From contig NW_026570221.1 of the NCBI RefSeq assembly GCF_019649055.1, positions 558,001 through 622,000 on the forward strand: a stretch of 64,000 nt of DNA, given 5' to 3'. Origin of the DNA: Paramacrobiotus metropolitanus. Lineage: Eukaryota > Tardigrada > Eutardigrada > Parachela > Macrobiotidae. A model generated the notes under the pieces. The model saw nothing but the letters and a program-made list of their open reading frames with translations. It was not told the DNA's origin and ran no database searches. The position numbers were made by a program, and so were the translations under genes. The stretch's first letter is position 1, and each line of letters opens with the position of its first letter. Below, in pieces: positions 43,399 through 54,365 of the stretch.

Positions 43399-44368
43399 TC
43401 AGTGCATATGCAGAAACTTTTTCGACCAGTTCAGTTCTTTCCATTTAACGCTTTCCAACGCTTTGGAAAACGTTCGGACAGATTTGTAGGAGGATGGTGG
43501 AAAGGAGAGTTCATTCCAGAGAGACGTCAGTCTGTCGCTGAAGGAGCCGGTAACGGGGGTTAAGGTCGTAACTTCAAACTTTCCACTTGATTTTCGCGCT
43601 GAGATTAGTGAAAGTTGCAAGAAAATTAGAGAATCATCAATTATTCCGCTGGAAGAATTATCGCAAACTAAGTTCGAGGGCGGAGTTCTGCAGTGCACCG
43701 CACAGGAAGAATGGGAAGCGCAATAGACTGAATTCTAAACCTCGGCTTTTTCAGCATCAGTTACGGCGACTGTACCGTTGTCAGTTTTTAGGGGAGGGAT
43801 ACATTGAACGCCGTTCCTGGATTTCATGAAGCGCCAAAATTTTATTGGATTATTTCGATAACTTTTTTGCAATATCCGTTATGCGGTGGCTTTCAAACTG
43901 TCTTACGACATCTTCAGCTTTTTTCGACAACTGAAGCCATTTGTCTTTCCTTAACGAACACAAAGACGAAACTGTAAAACGGTAGCGCTTGAAAGCTTTG
44001 TCACGCGCACTAATCACTTTCTTTACGGCTAGTGGGTACACAGGCGCACCGGCTTTTACATTAACAGTTTTGTAAGAAAACACTGACTTTGCAACATTCA
44101 AAAATTTTTGTTCAAAAATTTCAGCTCGATCGTTAGCAGAAATACCATTAAATTCTGTTATCCAGTCAATATTACTAATGTTTTGTTTAAAAGCGAAAAA
44201 TTTATCAGGCGTTATTATCCATTTATTAACTTTTCGCGCTCTGGTCATCTGTCTTTTCGATCTCATGTCCATTTGCAGGCCCACATGATCGTTCGAAATA
44301 GAGGGGGAGCGATGGCGCACACGTTTTTGCACGATGTTTTCGTCGAGACCAGACAGAGATCGAGACAA
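43399..44368 (-). pseudogene. Non-LTR retrotransposon (LINE) ORF2 fragment
   Basis: 44368-43850 reads SNDHVGLQMDM, like the SDH end of an AP endonuclease, then WITEFNGISANDRAEIFEQKFLNVAKSVF and GAPVYPLAVKKVISARDKAFKRYR, the usual endonuclease-to-polymerase linker (PW/Y-x-RDKA-x-R). 43698-43399, in another frame, reads DRLTSLWNELSFPPSSYKSVRTF. No catalytic reverse-transcriptase block was found, so it is truncated or broken. The exact clade cannot be told. Confidence 0.5.
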
Positions 44369-44400
44369 TTGCGTTTTCTCGTGGGAAAGTTAATCAGTTG

Positions 44401-44925
44401 TTAGAAATCAAAGACGTTAAAGCAGCAAGATAAGAAGTACCGACCACCAGCTGTAGCAGCGTCAACAAATGCTGCGCGCGTTATTTTGAAAAAAATTTCA
44501 TAAGTTCTCGTAAATGCTGTTACCATAAGCGTTTTCTGTGTTGGGATGTAGCAACGGTCAGTGAACAACCATGGCGTCATCTTGTATGAAGGATGAGTTG
44601 CATACTGACCCGATAGTGAAAATTTGAGCTGATAGTACTGTTGCGTACCAGTGAGGGTGCAAATGCGGCCGCCGGCGTCGTCCAGGACCGTTTGATGATG
44701 CTTCATCGTCAAGGACAGCGCCGCGAAAGCAAAAGATACGAGTGGCGGGTGTGACGTCCTTGAAGAAGAAGCTGTGCAGAGTGCAGTTACGATCCCACTT
44801 GACGCGAGGGAAGAACTGGACTGCTGCCGTAACACTCGCACCTCGCAGCATAGTTCCCTCGACGTGAGACGGGCGTTTCTAGTGGACGCGGCGACAGCGT
44901 AGGCGGTCTACAGTGTACAAGCCGA
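44401..44925 (-). pseudogene. F-box family fragment on the minus strand
   Basis: Read on the minus strand from 44925: a DTVDRLRCRR-like end of the F-box, an in-frame stop, NARLTSRELCCEVRVLR, then VKWDRNCTLHSFFFKDVTPATRIFCFRGAVLDDEAS. These align with WEALLTSPELCREV and VKWEFNYAIYACIFKHLTPATRTICIRD of other copies. The downstream part is scrambled. It is the only copy seen on this strand. Its upstream flank (44985-45140) matches the upstream flank of copy C. Confidence 0.7.
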
Positions 44926-45456
44926 TCCGGATGATGAGCATGATAGAGAACTGCCAAAAAAGTGTATTCATGAGTTACGCTAGACAACATAGTACGCCAC
45001 GCCACACTGTTTAAACAACATGCGTTTCGCTGGCTGGTGGCCTGGTGCACGCAATATATTTATTGAGTATAATTGTAAATGCCTGGCGGAAGATGACTAG
45101 CAAACGGTCGGTGTAATGGCCAATCTAACCGCGTAGCGCATTTACACATTGCGACAAACGTAGTGTAGTGGCCATCGTGCTAACAATATAATCGCTAGCA
45201 TCGGGCTCAGTATTATTAGTGCATTAGCGCTGCAACTTGTAGGTGTACAAATTAAGCATGCATACATACAACTAACGTTAGAACCGCCTAAAACTGGCTT
45301 GTATGTATGGGTAAAAACATGTTTGAACGCGCTGGTGTGCGGCATGGCTAGCCAGTAGCCACCCCACATGCACACATAAAAGTAGCCGATCCAGCTGCCA
45401 GTCGATCTCGAAATTTCAAACGCTCGTGTTTCGTTTGCTTCTCAACGGGTCTTCCC

Positions 45457-45719
45457 AATCGACATATCAGAAGATGTAGAATTAAATTTCAAACTTTTTG
45501 ATACCTAACAAGTGGATATTTATGGCGAATCAAGAAAGTTATGACTGTTTCGGTTTCTCGTAGACATAGCATAGGCTCGTGCAAGGAGGCGTTGCTTGCA
45601 TCCTGTGTTAAGTTTACGAGAAACAAAACAGTCATAACTTTCTTGATTCGCCATAAATATCCACTTGTTAGGTATCAAAAAGTTTGAAATTTAATTCTAC
45701 ATCTTCTGATATGTCGATT
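45457..45719. repeat. Long near-perfect inverted repeat
   Basis: Arms 45457-45560 and 45617-45719 (about 103 bp, starting AATCGACATATCAGAAGATG) match as reverse complements with about one difference, around a 56-bp spacer. Weaker inverted similarity extends outward (GATCGGCTAC, GACTGGCAGCTGGATC, GTGCTCATCATCCGGA-CGGCTTGTAC) to about 44920 and 46060. This suggests a larger inverted duplication linking the minus-strand remnant to copy F. Confidence 0.8.
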
Positions 45720-46143
45720 GGAAAGATCCGTTGAGAGATATACGAAAGACGAGTGTTTGAAATTTCGAGGATGACTGGCAGCTGGATCGGCTACTTGGAT
45801 GTATGCATGCAAAGGGGTGGAGTTACAGGCATACACGTAAGGGTCTTACGTGGATGGATTTTTGGCACCGCCTTCACACACGCGCATACATCTAATTTTC
45901 GCGGCAGCGAATCGCCGCGTTGTGGGTTCGGTCATGACGGAACTTGTATAGATGATTTTTACTTGTCGGCCATACAACTAACCAACGCACACGGCCTATT
46001 ATGCCTTAGCGTACCTTTAAGTGCTCATCATCCGGACCGGCTTGTACGAGTGATCATCGTAGGGACTAGTTTTCTGACGCTTTACAGTATGGCTCCGTAA
46101 GCCAAGCGGCTATTTCACTGGATGGACATTCATTTGTTGAGGT

Positions 46144-46461
46144 TGGTGACTGGTCGCTAAAAATGTACAGTATGCAGTGCGACTGGTACTGTACGATTGT
46201 ACGAGTACTGAAGTAGTATGAAGTAGTAGAAGTGGTGAATATGACCGTTTGCTCAGGACCATCGAAATACAGCTAGCTGCCTTTAGTGCTTTCGATCATT
46301 GCCCGATTAATTTTGATTTGCAAAAGTACTTTCCACTGCTGGTTTCTGCTTTTGGCGAAAAAGGAGCAGATTTTCTTTTCCCGTACTGTTGGCAGTGTAC
46401 CCGATTATAAGGACTCCCATTCTTGACTTCTGCCTCTTAGTGCTCAAGCTTACAAACAACT
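46144..46461 (+). promoter_or_regulatory. Conserved upstream region of class I gene F
   Basis: Shares GGTGACTGGTCGCTAAAA and the GAGCAGATTTTCTTTTCCCG/TGTTGGCAGTG stretch with the region before copy B. Candidate promoter and 5' UTR. Confidence 0.45.
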
Positions 46462-48480
46462 ATGCACCTATACGAAAATGCCGAACGATCGGTATACGCC
46501 TGGAACGCCGTGGATGTGGAGGTTAACGGTCAACTGCAGCATGGGCACGTCATCGGCCTGGAAGAGAACGACAGCGCACCGTCGCGTCTGATCGTGGATT
46601 TCGGATGCCCATCAAAGCGAGCGGTACAGGTGCCTTACGGAATGATCTGGGATTGCTCCGACGAACGTTCTAGCAGCGACACCGTGGGGGCCCCCGTGGA
46701 GGTGCTGTTGCACAACGGAGCGGATGAAGCGTGGAAATGGTGTCCCGGGAAAATACTGATTGGCTGCCTCAATCACCTGAAGGACATGGCGCTGGTGGAG
46801 GTGACGATGGGAGAGTCGTCTCGTCGCGAACTGCTTCCCCGCCGACAGATTCGGGAATCTCCAGGAGATGCCGTCAAGTCACAACTGCTAACAGCGGGAC
46901 ACTTTGTCGTGCGGACCTGTAGCGTGCCTAACGGTTACTGGGCTTTACAACCGTCGATCGCGGCGTTTCTGCTCCGACAAGTTGAGAAGAATTTGAAGCT
47001 GCGATTTGTTACGGTGCTCAGTCAGACGATGCTGTATGTGTCACGGAGCCACGGGTCACGTTCGCGCGATGAAAACGGACTAATTGTAAGTCGCGGTTAG
47101 GGAATCGCTGTTTAATCGACGTCTTTTTTAGGATGTTAGGTATATAATTATGTTTTCATTGCTTAGGGAATTGTCTTCGAGAGAGAAAGAGTTGTGCGTG
47201 CATTTGACGAAAAATTACGCGAGAGACACGAAGAGTTGGAAAATGATTGCGAGAAGGGACTTAGTAAGTGTATAACTGTGTATTACCAAGTCTCATAACC
47301 GTTTCCTTATTTTCTCAAAACTGTTTTCAGTCTCGGAAGTCCAGGATTGCGAGCTAAAGCATAAAAAGCCGTTGGTTGTCGATGAGCGCGGCTTGGCGTT
47401 GCATTTGGGAGTGTTGAAGGAGATCTTCCTGTCCCTGGACACCATCGATCGACAGCGCTGCCGACGCACATGTTCGCTGTGGGAAGCCATTCTCACCTCG
47501 CCGGAGTTGGTCCAAGAGTTGCGTGCATTGCACCAGCAGCCCAGTCCATCTTCCCGCGTCAAGTTGGAGTCTAATTACGCCTTGTACGCCTGCATCTTCA
47601 AACACCTCACGCCCGCCACCCGCACCATCTGCATTCGCGACACCGAAACTGTCTTCCTGTGGGACGACATCATCTCGCCCGGTGCCAAGGAAGCTATCGA
47701 CTTTATGAAGAAGCACTTAAACCAACCCGGTCTCCGCATCCGCCGCTTCATTCTGCAGCAGCAATCGATTAAGTTTCCTGAACGGAAATTAAGCGTGCTT
47801 GCTACTCAGATCATCGCCCATCTGTCCAAACAGCTGTCGTACTCCGATCGTGTGATCTGGAAGGACTGCGAGTTCAAACTGTTAGACAAGTACCGTTGCC
47901 CCTTAATGCAGTCCCGCATTCCGGCTGCCGTGTTTACCCGGGGACATTTCGATGCGGCGCGCATTGTGGACCTGTTGGAAACGCATCTGCGATGGAACGG
48001 GCAACGGTTGGAGGAGCAGCGCGTTACCCATTTCATGGCGAATCCGATCGGCAGTACACAAAGGGCCCAGGAAGTGCAGAAGGTAACGCTATTGGCATGA
48101 GAAGGAATGGCTGCGCGTTAACAGCTTTCTTAGTACGTAGTTGGTTGAATTTTTTGGTACTAATTGAAGTGAGCTGGACTCCCGCTCCGTCTATGTTTGC
48201 AGTGGGCGGTGTAGGCTCCTGTCCGCCAGATAGAATTCTAGCTCAGCGATTATGTTCGCAAGGTGTTGTTTGAACCCTACTGGATTTTTGGAACACAATG
48301 TGTCTGACATTCTGAATAATTGTGCAGATTCTTCATGAGTATCAGTCCTGCGATCCGCGCCCTTCGCAGTATCGGAATCACCAGTGGACGCGGGACAACC
48401 TGGCCAGCGTGGATGTGGGCAAGCTGAACCGGTTGTGCCGGTACGCCTTGTGGCGCCACATAGACGACTGGCCCGGATGA
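46462..48480 (+). CDS. Tudor-like/F-box family protein, copy F (class I, four exons)
   Basis: Exons 46462-47085, 47167-47263, 47331-48082 and 48328-48480 give about 541 aa with GT-AG introns. The start is MHLYENAERSVYAWN. The N-terminal blocks are HGHVIGLEENDSAP-LIVDFGCP and VEVLLHNGADEAWKWCPGKIL-ALVEVTMGESSRRELLPRRQIR (Tudor/SH3-like, inferred). A basic patch KHKKPL precedes the F-box at about 262-305 (LHLGVLKEIFLSLDTIDRQRCRRTCSLWEAILTSPEL). The C-terminal half has DRVIWKDCEF and SRIPAAVFTRGHFDAARIVDLLE. The last exon ends WRHIDDWPG at TGA. Shifting one frame right there reads DDNAADEQSSSDSEFEDGESDDGEE to a stop at 48556, so a small indel removed the acidic tail. Upstream and downstream flanks match copy B, its closest relative here. 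Confidence 0.84.
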
Positions 48481-48689
48481 CAACGCCGCTGATGAGCAAT
48501 CCTCCAGCAGCGATTCCGAGTTCGAGGATGGCGAATCCGACGACGGCGAGGAGTGAAGAGTTCAAAATTTTTTTTACATAAAAATTTAGCGTTTCGTTGC
48601 GTTTGGTTATACACTGTTTTTGTGAGAACTGCGAGCGAACGGTTTTCAATTCGTCACTTGCGCTTATCTGCGCATTTTTTTTATTAATT

Positions 48690-49620
48690 TTGTGCGTATA
48701 GCCTCTTTCGCAGTTTTAATGTTTCGGGCGACATTTTTTCTGATGTCCATTATGAACGCTTATTCAGAGTTATTTCGAAACATAAACAAAGTAATTGTAA
48801 TTTGTAAGGCACGGTCTTCTTCTCGAATTCGCTTTCGTCAAAGCTCTTACCCATATAAACGGTATCTGATTTTCGACTTTCAGCCAACGACACCGTTTAA
48901 TTCCGTAAGCCAGCTCGAAATGAAGACACTACCGACTCGACTGGTCGTCTTGCGTCATGACAGATAGTGAGATTGCAAAACCGCAGTGATAATGCTGTTA
49001 TTAATTCCACCTTTGCACGTTCGTGATTGATAAAAGCTCTGGATGTTATAATTATCCGGATATTTGTGTATTCAAGTAGTACGCCAACACACATCACGCC
49101 ACGTCATCCCAACGCCAAATGAGTTTAGATGGGTAATCGTCAAATCTTGAATTAATACTTAAAGGGAAGAGTGATCGTTGCCGCATGTCAGCAATCAGTC
49201 AAGAAATATTTTGTAACTGGTCATTGTACTTGGATCTAATTGTTGCATTTATTTTGTCGTACTGCTGTGATCAAATTTATTAATTCTGTTCTACATAGGA
49301 GAAAGCATTCCGGGCGTTATTTGCAAAAGGTGTAGGCGCCAATAACTGATGCATGCAAAACAGGAATGCGTTTGTCGAAAGACAGCACGCTTTCATACGC
49401 ACGCAACACTAAAGATATTGGACACCATCATACGCGCACCAACACAGTCCCTATTTCTTTTTACGCAACGGCTGCAGTAGCCCTTTAACATTTCTTTGCA
49501 GGGTTTTTGCTGTACTCTAGTTTCATAGTTGTTTAAGTTTTACCTGTCTATAGATTTCCGCAAGGAGTGATTTCTTGCGTCTGCGGACAATTAGAGACTG
49601 ACACCTTGAAAATAAGAACT
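48690..49620 (+). other. 3' flank of class I gene F
   Basis: 48690-48860 and 48960-49050 match 16990-17350. 49553-49620 matches 28187-28255 (TTTCCGCAAGGAG-TTCTTGCGTCTG). The interval 49060-49550 has no counterpart in B and may be an insertion that I cannot identify. Confidence 0.5.
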
Positions 49621-50330
49621 ACAGTGGACGCCATAAGGCATAAATGTGGTTACACTCGTGTCACTGGACAATCGGTCTGAGGACCAATATTTTAACGGCA
49701 AGGCCAACAACAGACCAAAATAACTCGGTCATGTCCATTGCGCGTAGACTTGTATGCTAACTCAAAGCACGTGGAAGTTGGAAATTGCACATTTCGAAAC
49801 TAAACTACCCAAGCGATATCTCAAAAGAAAACGAAAATTTTTTTAAGAATTTTGGCGAGGACCAGAGCAATGGAGTGGGGAACACCACAAAATTAATACA
49901 AGCTGAAAACAGCATGTAGCACGCACATCTTTTTGGTACAGTTAGCCTTCATTTAACAATTAACACTACAATGTAGTACTAGTATATAAGAACTGCTCTA
50001 CTTGTCAGAAATCTGCATCATATTATTTAATTGTTGTGTAAGGTTCCGCTCGCGGATCACCGAAGTAGCTGATGTTTCTAAACTTCCACAACTTCAACAA
50101 ATATAGTTTCATGTATCTTTTCTTTAGGTTTAGTTAACTCACTCTAATACACCCACTCTAATACTGGAAAGTGTCAAGAGAGTTAATAAAAGGAAGTAAA
50201 GGAGAGCTAACAACAGTTAACCAATGAAGCGCGAAGCTGACGAAATTTTCGTTTCGAAGATGCGTGAAATTCAATAAAAATTAATTATTGCTATTTATTT
50301 AATTACCGATTATTTGGAATCTTGATTTCA
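49621..50330. other. Intergenic, no supported feature
   Basis: AT-rich DNA without a convincing frame or repeat. Confidence 0.4.
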
Positions 50331-50465
50331 CCCGAATCCGATCCGGTCAGATACACATAAACTCCGAAACCACTCCGAATCCGAATTTTCCAGACTGGAA
50401 TCCGTCAAATCCAATCCGAAATTCGGAGTGGGTTCGGAGCGGATAGGATTTCCCAGTCCGTTGAT
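50331..50465. repeat. Degenerate CCGAATCCGA-rich low-complexity block
   Basis: Repeated CCGAATCCGA/TCGGA words in both orientations. No coding sense. Confidence 0.5.
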
Positions 50466-50832
50466 GGGCTCTAAATTATACCAATTGCGCGTATGCGCAT
50501 CCGGGACATACTTACACCGATTTTCACCGTGCGCATATTGTAGCCGTACAAATGAGATTTGTAGATCCATTTTAAAGAGCAACGAAGGATACAGGAACTG
50601 CAATAAATTAAAATAACCAACTTTATTTTATCGACTAATCAACTTCCACTCAGCCTTCCAGTACATAACTATTCTTGTGCTTTCTTATTTTGATTCCGCT
50701 TCCGTTTCTCTTTCCTCTTCCGGTGTCTTGTATTCATACAGCCGTTCATCATCACCCTCTATGCAATCGCTTTCCATGTCGCTATTCCACTCGCCCGCCG
50801 AGATATATTGTGACCAAGTGACCAAGTGAAGT

Positions 50833-51680
50833 ATATTGTGACCTCCGACGCCAGGAGTTGCCTTTGGCCGATGCAGATATCGTAAGTGCCAGAGTTTTTT
50901 CGGACTGCTGATTATGTTGATCAGAATTCTTAACGGTAATTTAGTTAGTTAAAAACGTAAGGGATATGATGCGATGCAGTGATTGCATCCCTTGGTGCTT
51001 TGATGGCTGTTCTTCTATTTTGAACATATTCCCCTTCGTTAAAATCACGCAACCTGTCGATCCTACCATAGGTGAGGTTCTTTGAACGGAAAGCACAGCT
51101 TCTAGCAATTCACCTTGAATTATACAAAGAAAACGAAGAGCCACAGTGGAAAGAGCAGGTGGATGTCGGGGAGCGCGGCTTGGTTCTGCCGTTTCCGGTG
51201 CTGAAGGAGGTCTTCCAGTCCCTGGACACCGTGGGTCGACAGCGCTGCCGACGCACCTGTCAACTGTGGGAGGCCCTTCTCACGTCGGCGGAACTGTGCA
51301 CGGAGGTGCGATTATCGCGGCATCAGCCTTCACGACGCATCCAGTGGGATGGTGATTACCTGTTGTACGCTTGTCACTTCAAACTCATCACGCCCGTCAC
51401 CCGCATCCTCAGCATGCGCAATATCCCCGGTACGGACGGCGTGAAGGGGAACATGGATGAGTTCGGTGCAGTGCTGCGGGAGCTTGTCACGGAGGTCTCC
51501 AAGGTCTTGGGGTCCCTCATCGAGCATTTCTTGCTGCATCAGCCGCAGCGAACTATCGTCATTCGGCACTCGGAGTCGGGAACGAACCGATGGGCGCTTA
51601 ATTTTACAATGGCGGCCGGGATCGCTGCGCTCCTGACCAACCTGGAGTCGTGCTGGGATCGGATGATTCTGAAGGGATAG
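50833..51680 (+). pseudogene. F-box family remnant H (class II), truncated at both ends
   Basis: 50833-50881 is the 3' tip of exon 1 (CDLRRRQELPLADADI) with its GTAAGT donor. 51072-51680 is the next exon from a CCATAG acceptor (VRFFERKAQLLAIHL). Its F-box is LPFPVLKEVFQSLDTVGRQRCRRTCQLWEALLTSAEL, followed by YACHFKLITPVTRILSMRN and IEHFLLHQPQRTIVIR. The frame stops at TAG right after CWDRMILKG, where intact copies read VIWKDC. The N-terminal domain and the last exon are missing. It could still give a short F-box protein only if an upstream start were acquired. Confidence 0.78.
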
Positions 51681-51894
51681 GACCTCGAAGGCTCGAACCC
51701 TGATCACTGTATTATCAGGTCCATACTCTCGCAACACAGATACAGTCCTGTTATGTATTTTCTGTACACATTACTTCTGGTAATAAAATGTGTTGATGCT
51801 CTTCTTCGGTTTTCTTTTATAGAATTTAATTTGCTTTTTAACTTCCTTACTGCATTATTCCACGAAATGGTGCTGCAAAAAAATCGTCGTGTCA

Positions 51895-52010
51895 GAGCGG
51901 GACTCTCCGCCCACCTGACTTGCTATTCGCTGTTTCTGGGGATTTTCACCCCGTACATTTCTCCGCTGTTTTGACGGATCTTTGATCGTTTTGACGGGGC
52001 GTTTTATGCA
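51895..52010 (+). repeat. Dispersed repeat shared with 10760-10880
   Basis: CTATTCGCTGTTTCTGGGGA, TT-CACCCCG-ACATT and GTTTTGACGGATCT recur in the reverse direction at 10760-10880. Unknown family. Confidence 0.6.
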
Positions 52011-52482
52011 AAACTTCATGAAGATCGGTTTATAATGAGATTTTGGACTCCTTTGTGCGTTTACACACAGCCAACAGCGCCTAAAACAGAAGCCGCATTT
52101 CCACGCTAAATTACTGTAGAAGGTGATCGGTCAAATGAGATTTTTGGGTACACCAATTTGCCAATAAGTGCTGCTGCTTGTAAGATTTTCATTGCAGGAA
52201 ATAGCCATGATCACAAAAACTTGTTCGGTTGGAAGCCATCAATTGTGCACTGACCGCAGCATTTAGGAAACTCTGCAACACCCAAAGTTGCACAGCAAAA
52301 CATTTTTTCTGGAAAGATTATTTAGGGATTACCATGTAATTATTACATCTGCAGATGCAGAAACCACAGCAATAAGAATGATACTAACAAAACAAACTCT
52401 GCACAACGCTCGCAAGAATACCTCGGGTAGACTAATGAGTTAAATGACATACTATGTACTACAAACAGCAGTATGTACGTGT

Positions 52483-52590
52483 GGGTCGGCCAACTTCGCC
52501 TTTGCCGTTTCAGTTTGCCATTTTCAGTTTTACCTTTGCCTTTGCTGCCAAAAAAAAGGTTAGCATACTACCTTGCCGTTTCGAAATGCC
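52483..52590 (+). repeat. Solo end of the GGGTCGGCC foldback family
   Basis: GGGTCGGCCAACTTCGCCTT followed by TTTACCTTTGCCTTTG matches the left arm of the element at 17762. No opposite end was found nearby. Confidence 0.6.
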
Positions 52591-52729
52591 ACGAGGTCAA
52601 CGAGCAGTGTCAACGAGTAAGTTGTCAGTTTGGTGCGATAATTAAATAACTAGGACGACCATGTTAGCGAATGATTAACCGCCCTTTTCAGTTTAGTGTT
52701 GTGTGTCACGACCCTCCAGTACTCATGGA

Positions 52730-53086
52730 CTAGCGGTGTGGATCATTTCTCCAGAATGCAACACTCGCAGACGGTTTCAATGGGTTTACGCACTGGGTGC
52801 CTTTTGCAAGGTCATATGTTTCGTTAATAGAATCTTCTTCGTTGCGAGTATCGTTTGGCGCACTGGATACCGGCGTATGCGAAGGTTCATCAAGCAACCC
52901 TCCATTACAGTTAGTCCCGTTGCTGCGGCCATGGCACATGCACAGGAAATATCCCGTTAGACTGAACAGCAGTGTTGGGAGTAGGAGACACCCAGGCAAA
53001 AGGAATCCCGTCAACAGGAAAGGGATAAACAGCCAGCAGGCCACACAGCGGAGTATCTCCAGGCTGTCCAACAGGACGTTGCACAA
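52730..53086 (-). CDS. Hypothetical small membrane protein (118 aa)
   Basis: An ATG-led minus-strand frame. Residues about 10-52 are strongly hydrophobic with cysteines (ILRCVACWLFIPFLLTGFLL, PGCLLLPTLLFSLTGYFLCM), enough for two membrane passes. A polar tail follows with N-glycosylation-type sequons (NGTN, NDTR, NETY). I do not recognise it and see no paralog in the window. It may be a real small gene, one exon of a larger gene, or a chance frame. The composition argues mildly for coding. Confidence 0.35.
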   Translation of the reverse strand: MCNVLLDSLEILRCVACWLFIPFLLTGFLLPGCLLLPTLLFSLTGYFLCMCHGRSNGTNCNGGLLDEPSHTPVSSAPNDTRNEEDSINETYDLAKGTQCVNPLKPSASVAFWRNDPHR

Positions 53087-53954
53087 CTGGTAGCAAGCAC
53101 CAGGTATTCAACACTGATAATTACTGGAGCGTTTATTGGCTTGTGTTGTGATCGTCTGCATGGGCTCGGGGAAAGTTCGCATTCGGCACGCGAACTCTAA
53201 AGAGCCCTTCCAATCCAAAAAAGCAGTAGAACAAAAGTCATTTACTTTTTTCTGAACTGAGGGAAGTGTTCGGCACGATGCCCCCAATGCGTCTACATGC
53301 TCAGCAACTTCAAAAATTTTTTTCCATTGCTGTGTTTTTTCTTTCTGTAGCCGAATGACTTGTGCAAATTTGAGCGAAAACCGTTTGTCCGCGCAGCTTC
53401 CGGTCGGGAGTTATGGTAAAATAAAACTCCTAAGGTCTGAATGCAAACACTTGCAGCAAAAGTGCTCGTACCACTATGGACCGCTATTTTTCAAGTTAAT
53501 TTTGCACTTTCTGGTATGCGGCTTTTGTTGGTTAAATGTGAACCTGCTTTACACCGAACCAAAGCTTCTACTTCAGTTTTTGAAACAAATTTTAACATTT
53601 TTGAAAGAATGTTTCGTATATGCGAAAGAAAGCCAAAATCATGGTTCGGTGTAAAAACGATCTTACATAAGTGGCGATAAAGCGTGTTTATGCGCACTAT
53701 TAAAAGAGAAATTTTAAACAAGGAGACGAAAAGTTTTATACGGCTCATAGCGGCCCCTCCTCACGGCTTTCTTTAGTAAAAGGCGAACGAAAATTACGAT
53801 ATGTGAGAAATAATAAAACAAAAACTCATCTCTTTGCATTTAAACCCTTTTGGAATAGCATATTATCAATAATTTCCCTGTTTTTGGCACATGTACACGA
53901 AATTGTTGCTGGTATACTTTCTTTAGAGGATGCTAGGCCAGAAGCAATCCAATG

Positions 53955-54310
53955 TGTGCGCCACCGCAACATTCCGCCTAGCACAACCGGTCGCAGGACT
54001 TTTAGTCGCAGAGATTTCGCCGCACGGTCATCTCGCCGTGCGACGTTTCGTCGCGGAACATTGTCGACATGACAGCACGCCGCGAGACATTTCGTGGCCA
54101 GGCCGTTTCGACGCCGAGATATTTCGCCGCGATGCTGTTTCGACGAAAAGTTCTTACTAGCAGACAAACTTTTTATCAGAGTTATTGAAACTGTCAGGAG
54201 CACCTAAGAAAAAATTTAGTAACCCAAAAGAAACTGCCTAAAGAAAAAACGAGGAAACCAAGAAAGTACGAAGGCGACGAGCCCCAAGAAAAACCTAAAA
54301 ATACCAGGGA
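53955..54310. mobile_element. Array-type element, copy 3 (partial)
   Basis: The left tip GCCACCGCAACATTCCGCC is followed by GGTCGCAGGACTTTTAGTCGCAG and units around CATTTCG-CGC. Then comes GACGAAAAGTTCTTAC and ATTGAAACTGTCAGGA, all in the same order as 5625-5860, and a weak CCTAAGAAA tract to 54310. The opposite tip is not visible. Confidence 0.65.
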
Positions 54311-54365
54311 ACAGTAATTGACCACATTTCACTGATCCACATGGACAAGCGGGGGCAGAACACGT

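Noticed and set aside
45753-46100. 115-codon frame on the plus strand
   Set aside because: Its sequence is part of the inverted, non-coding duplication; the same DNA read on the other arm gives an unrelated broken frame.
53355-53680. Overlapping 99- and 79-codon frames
   Set aside because: Two frames overlap with equal length, composition is not protein-like, and there is no paralog or domain.
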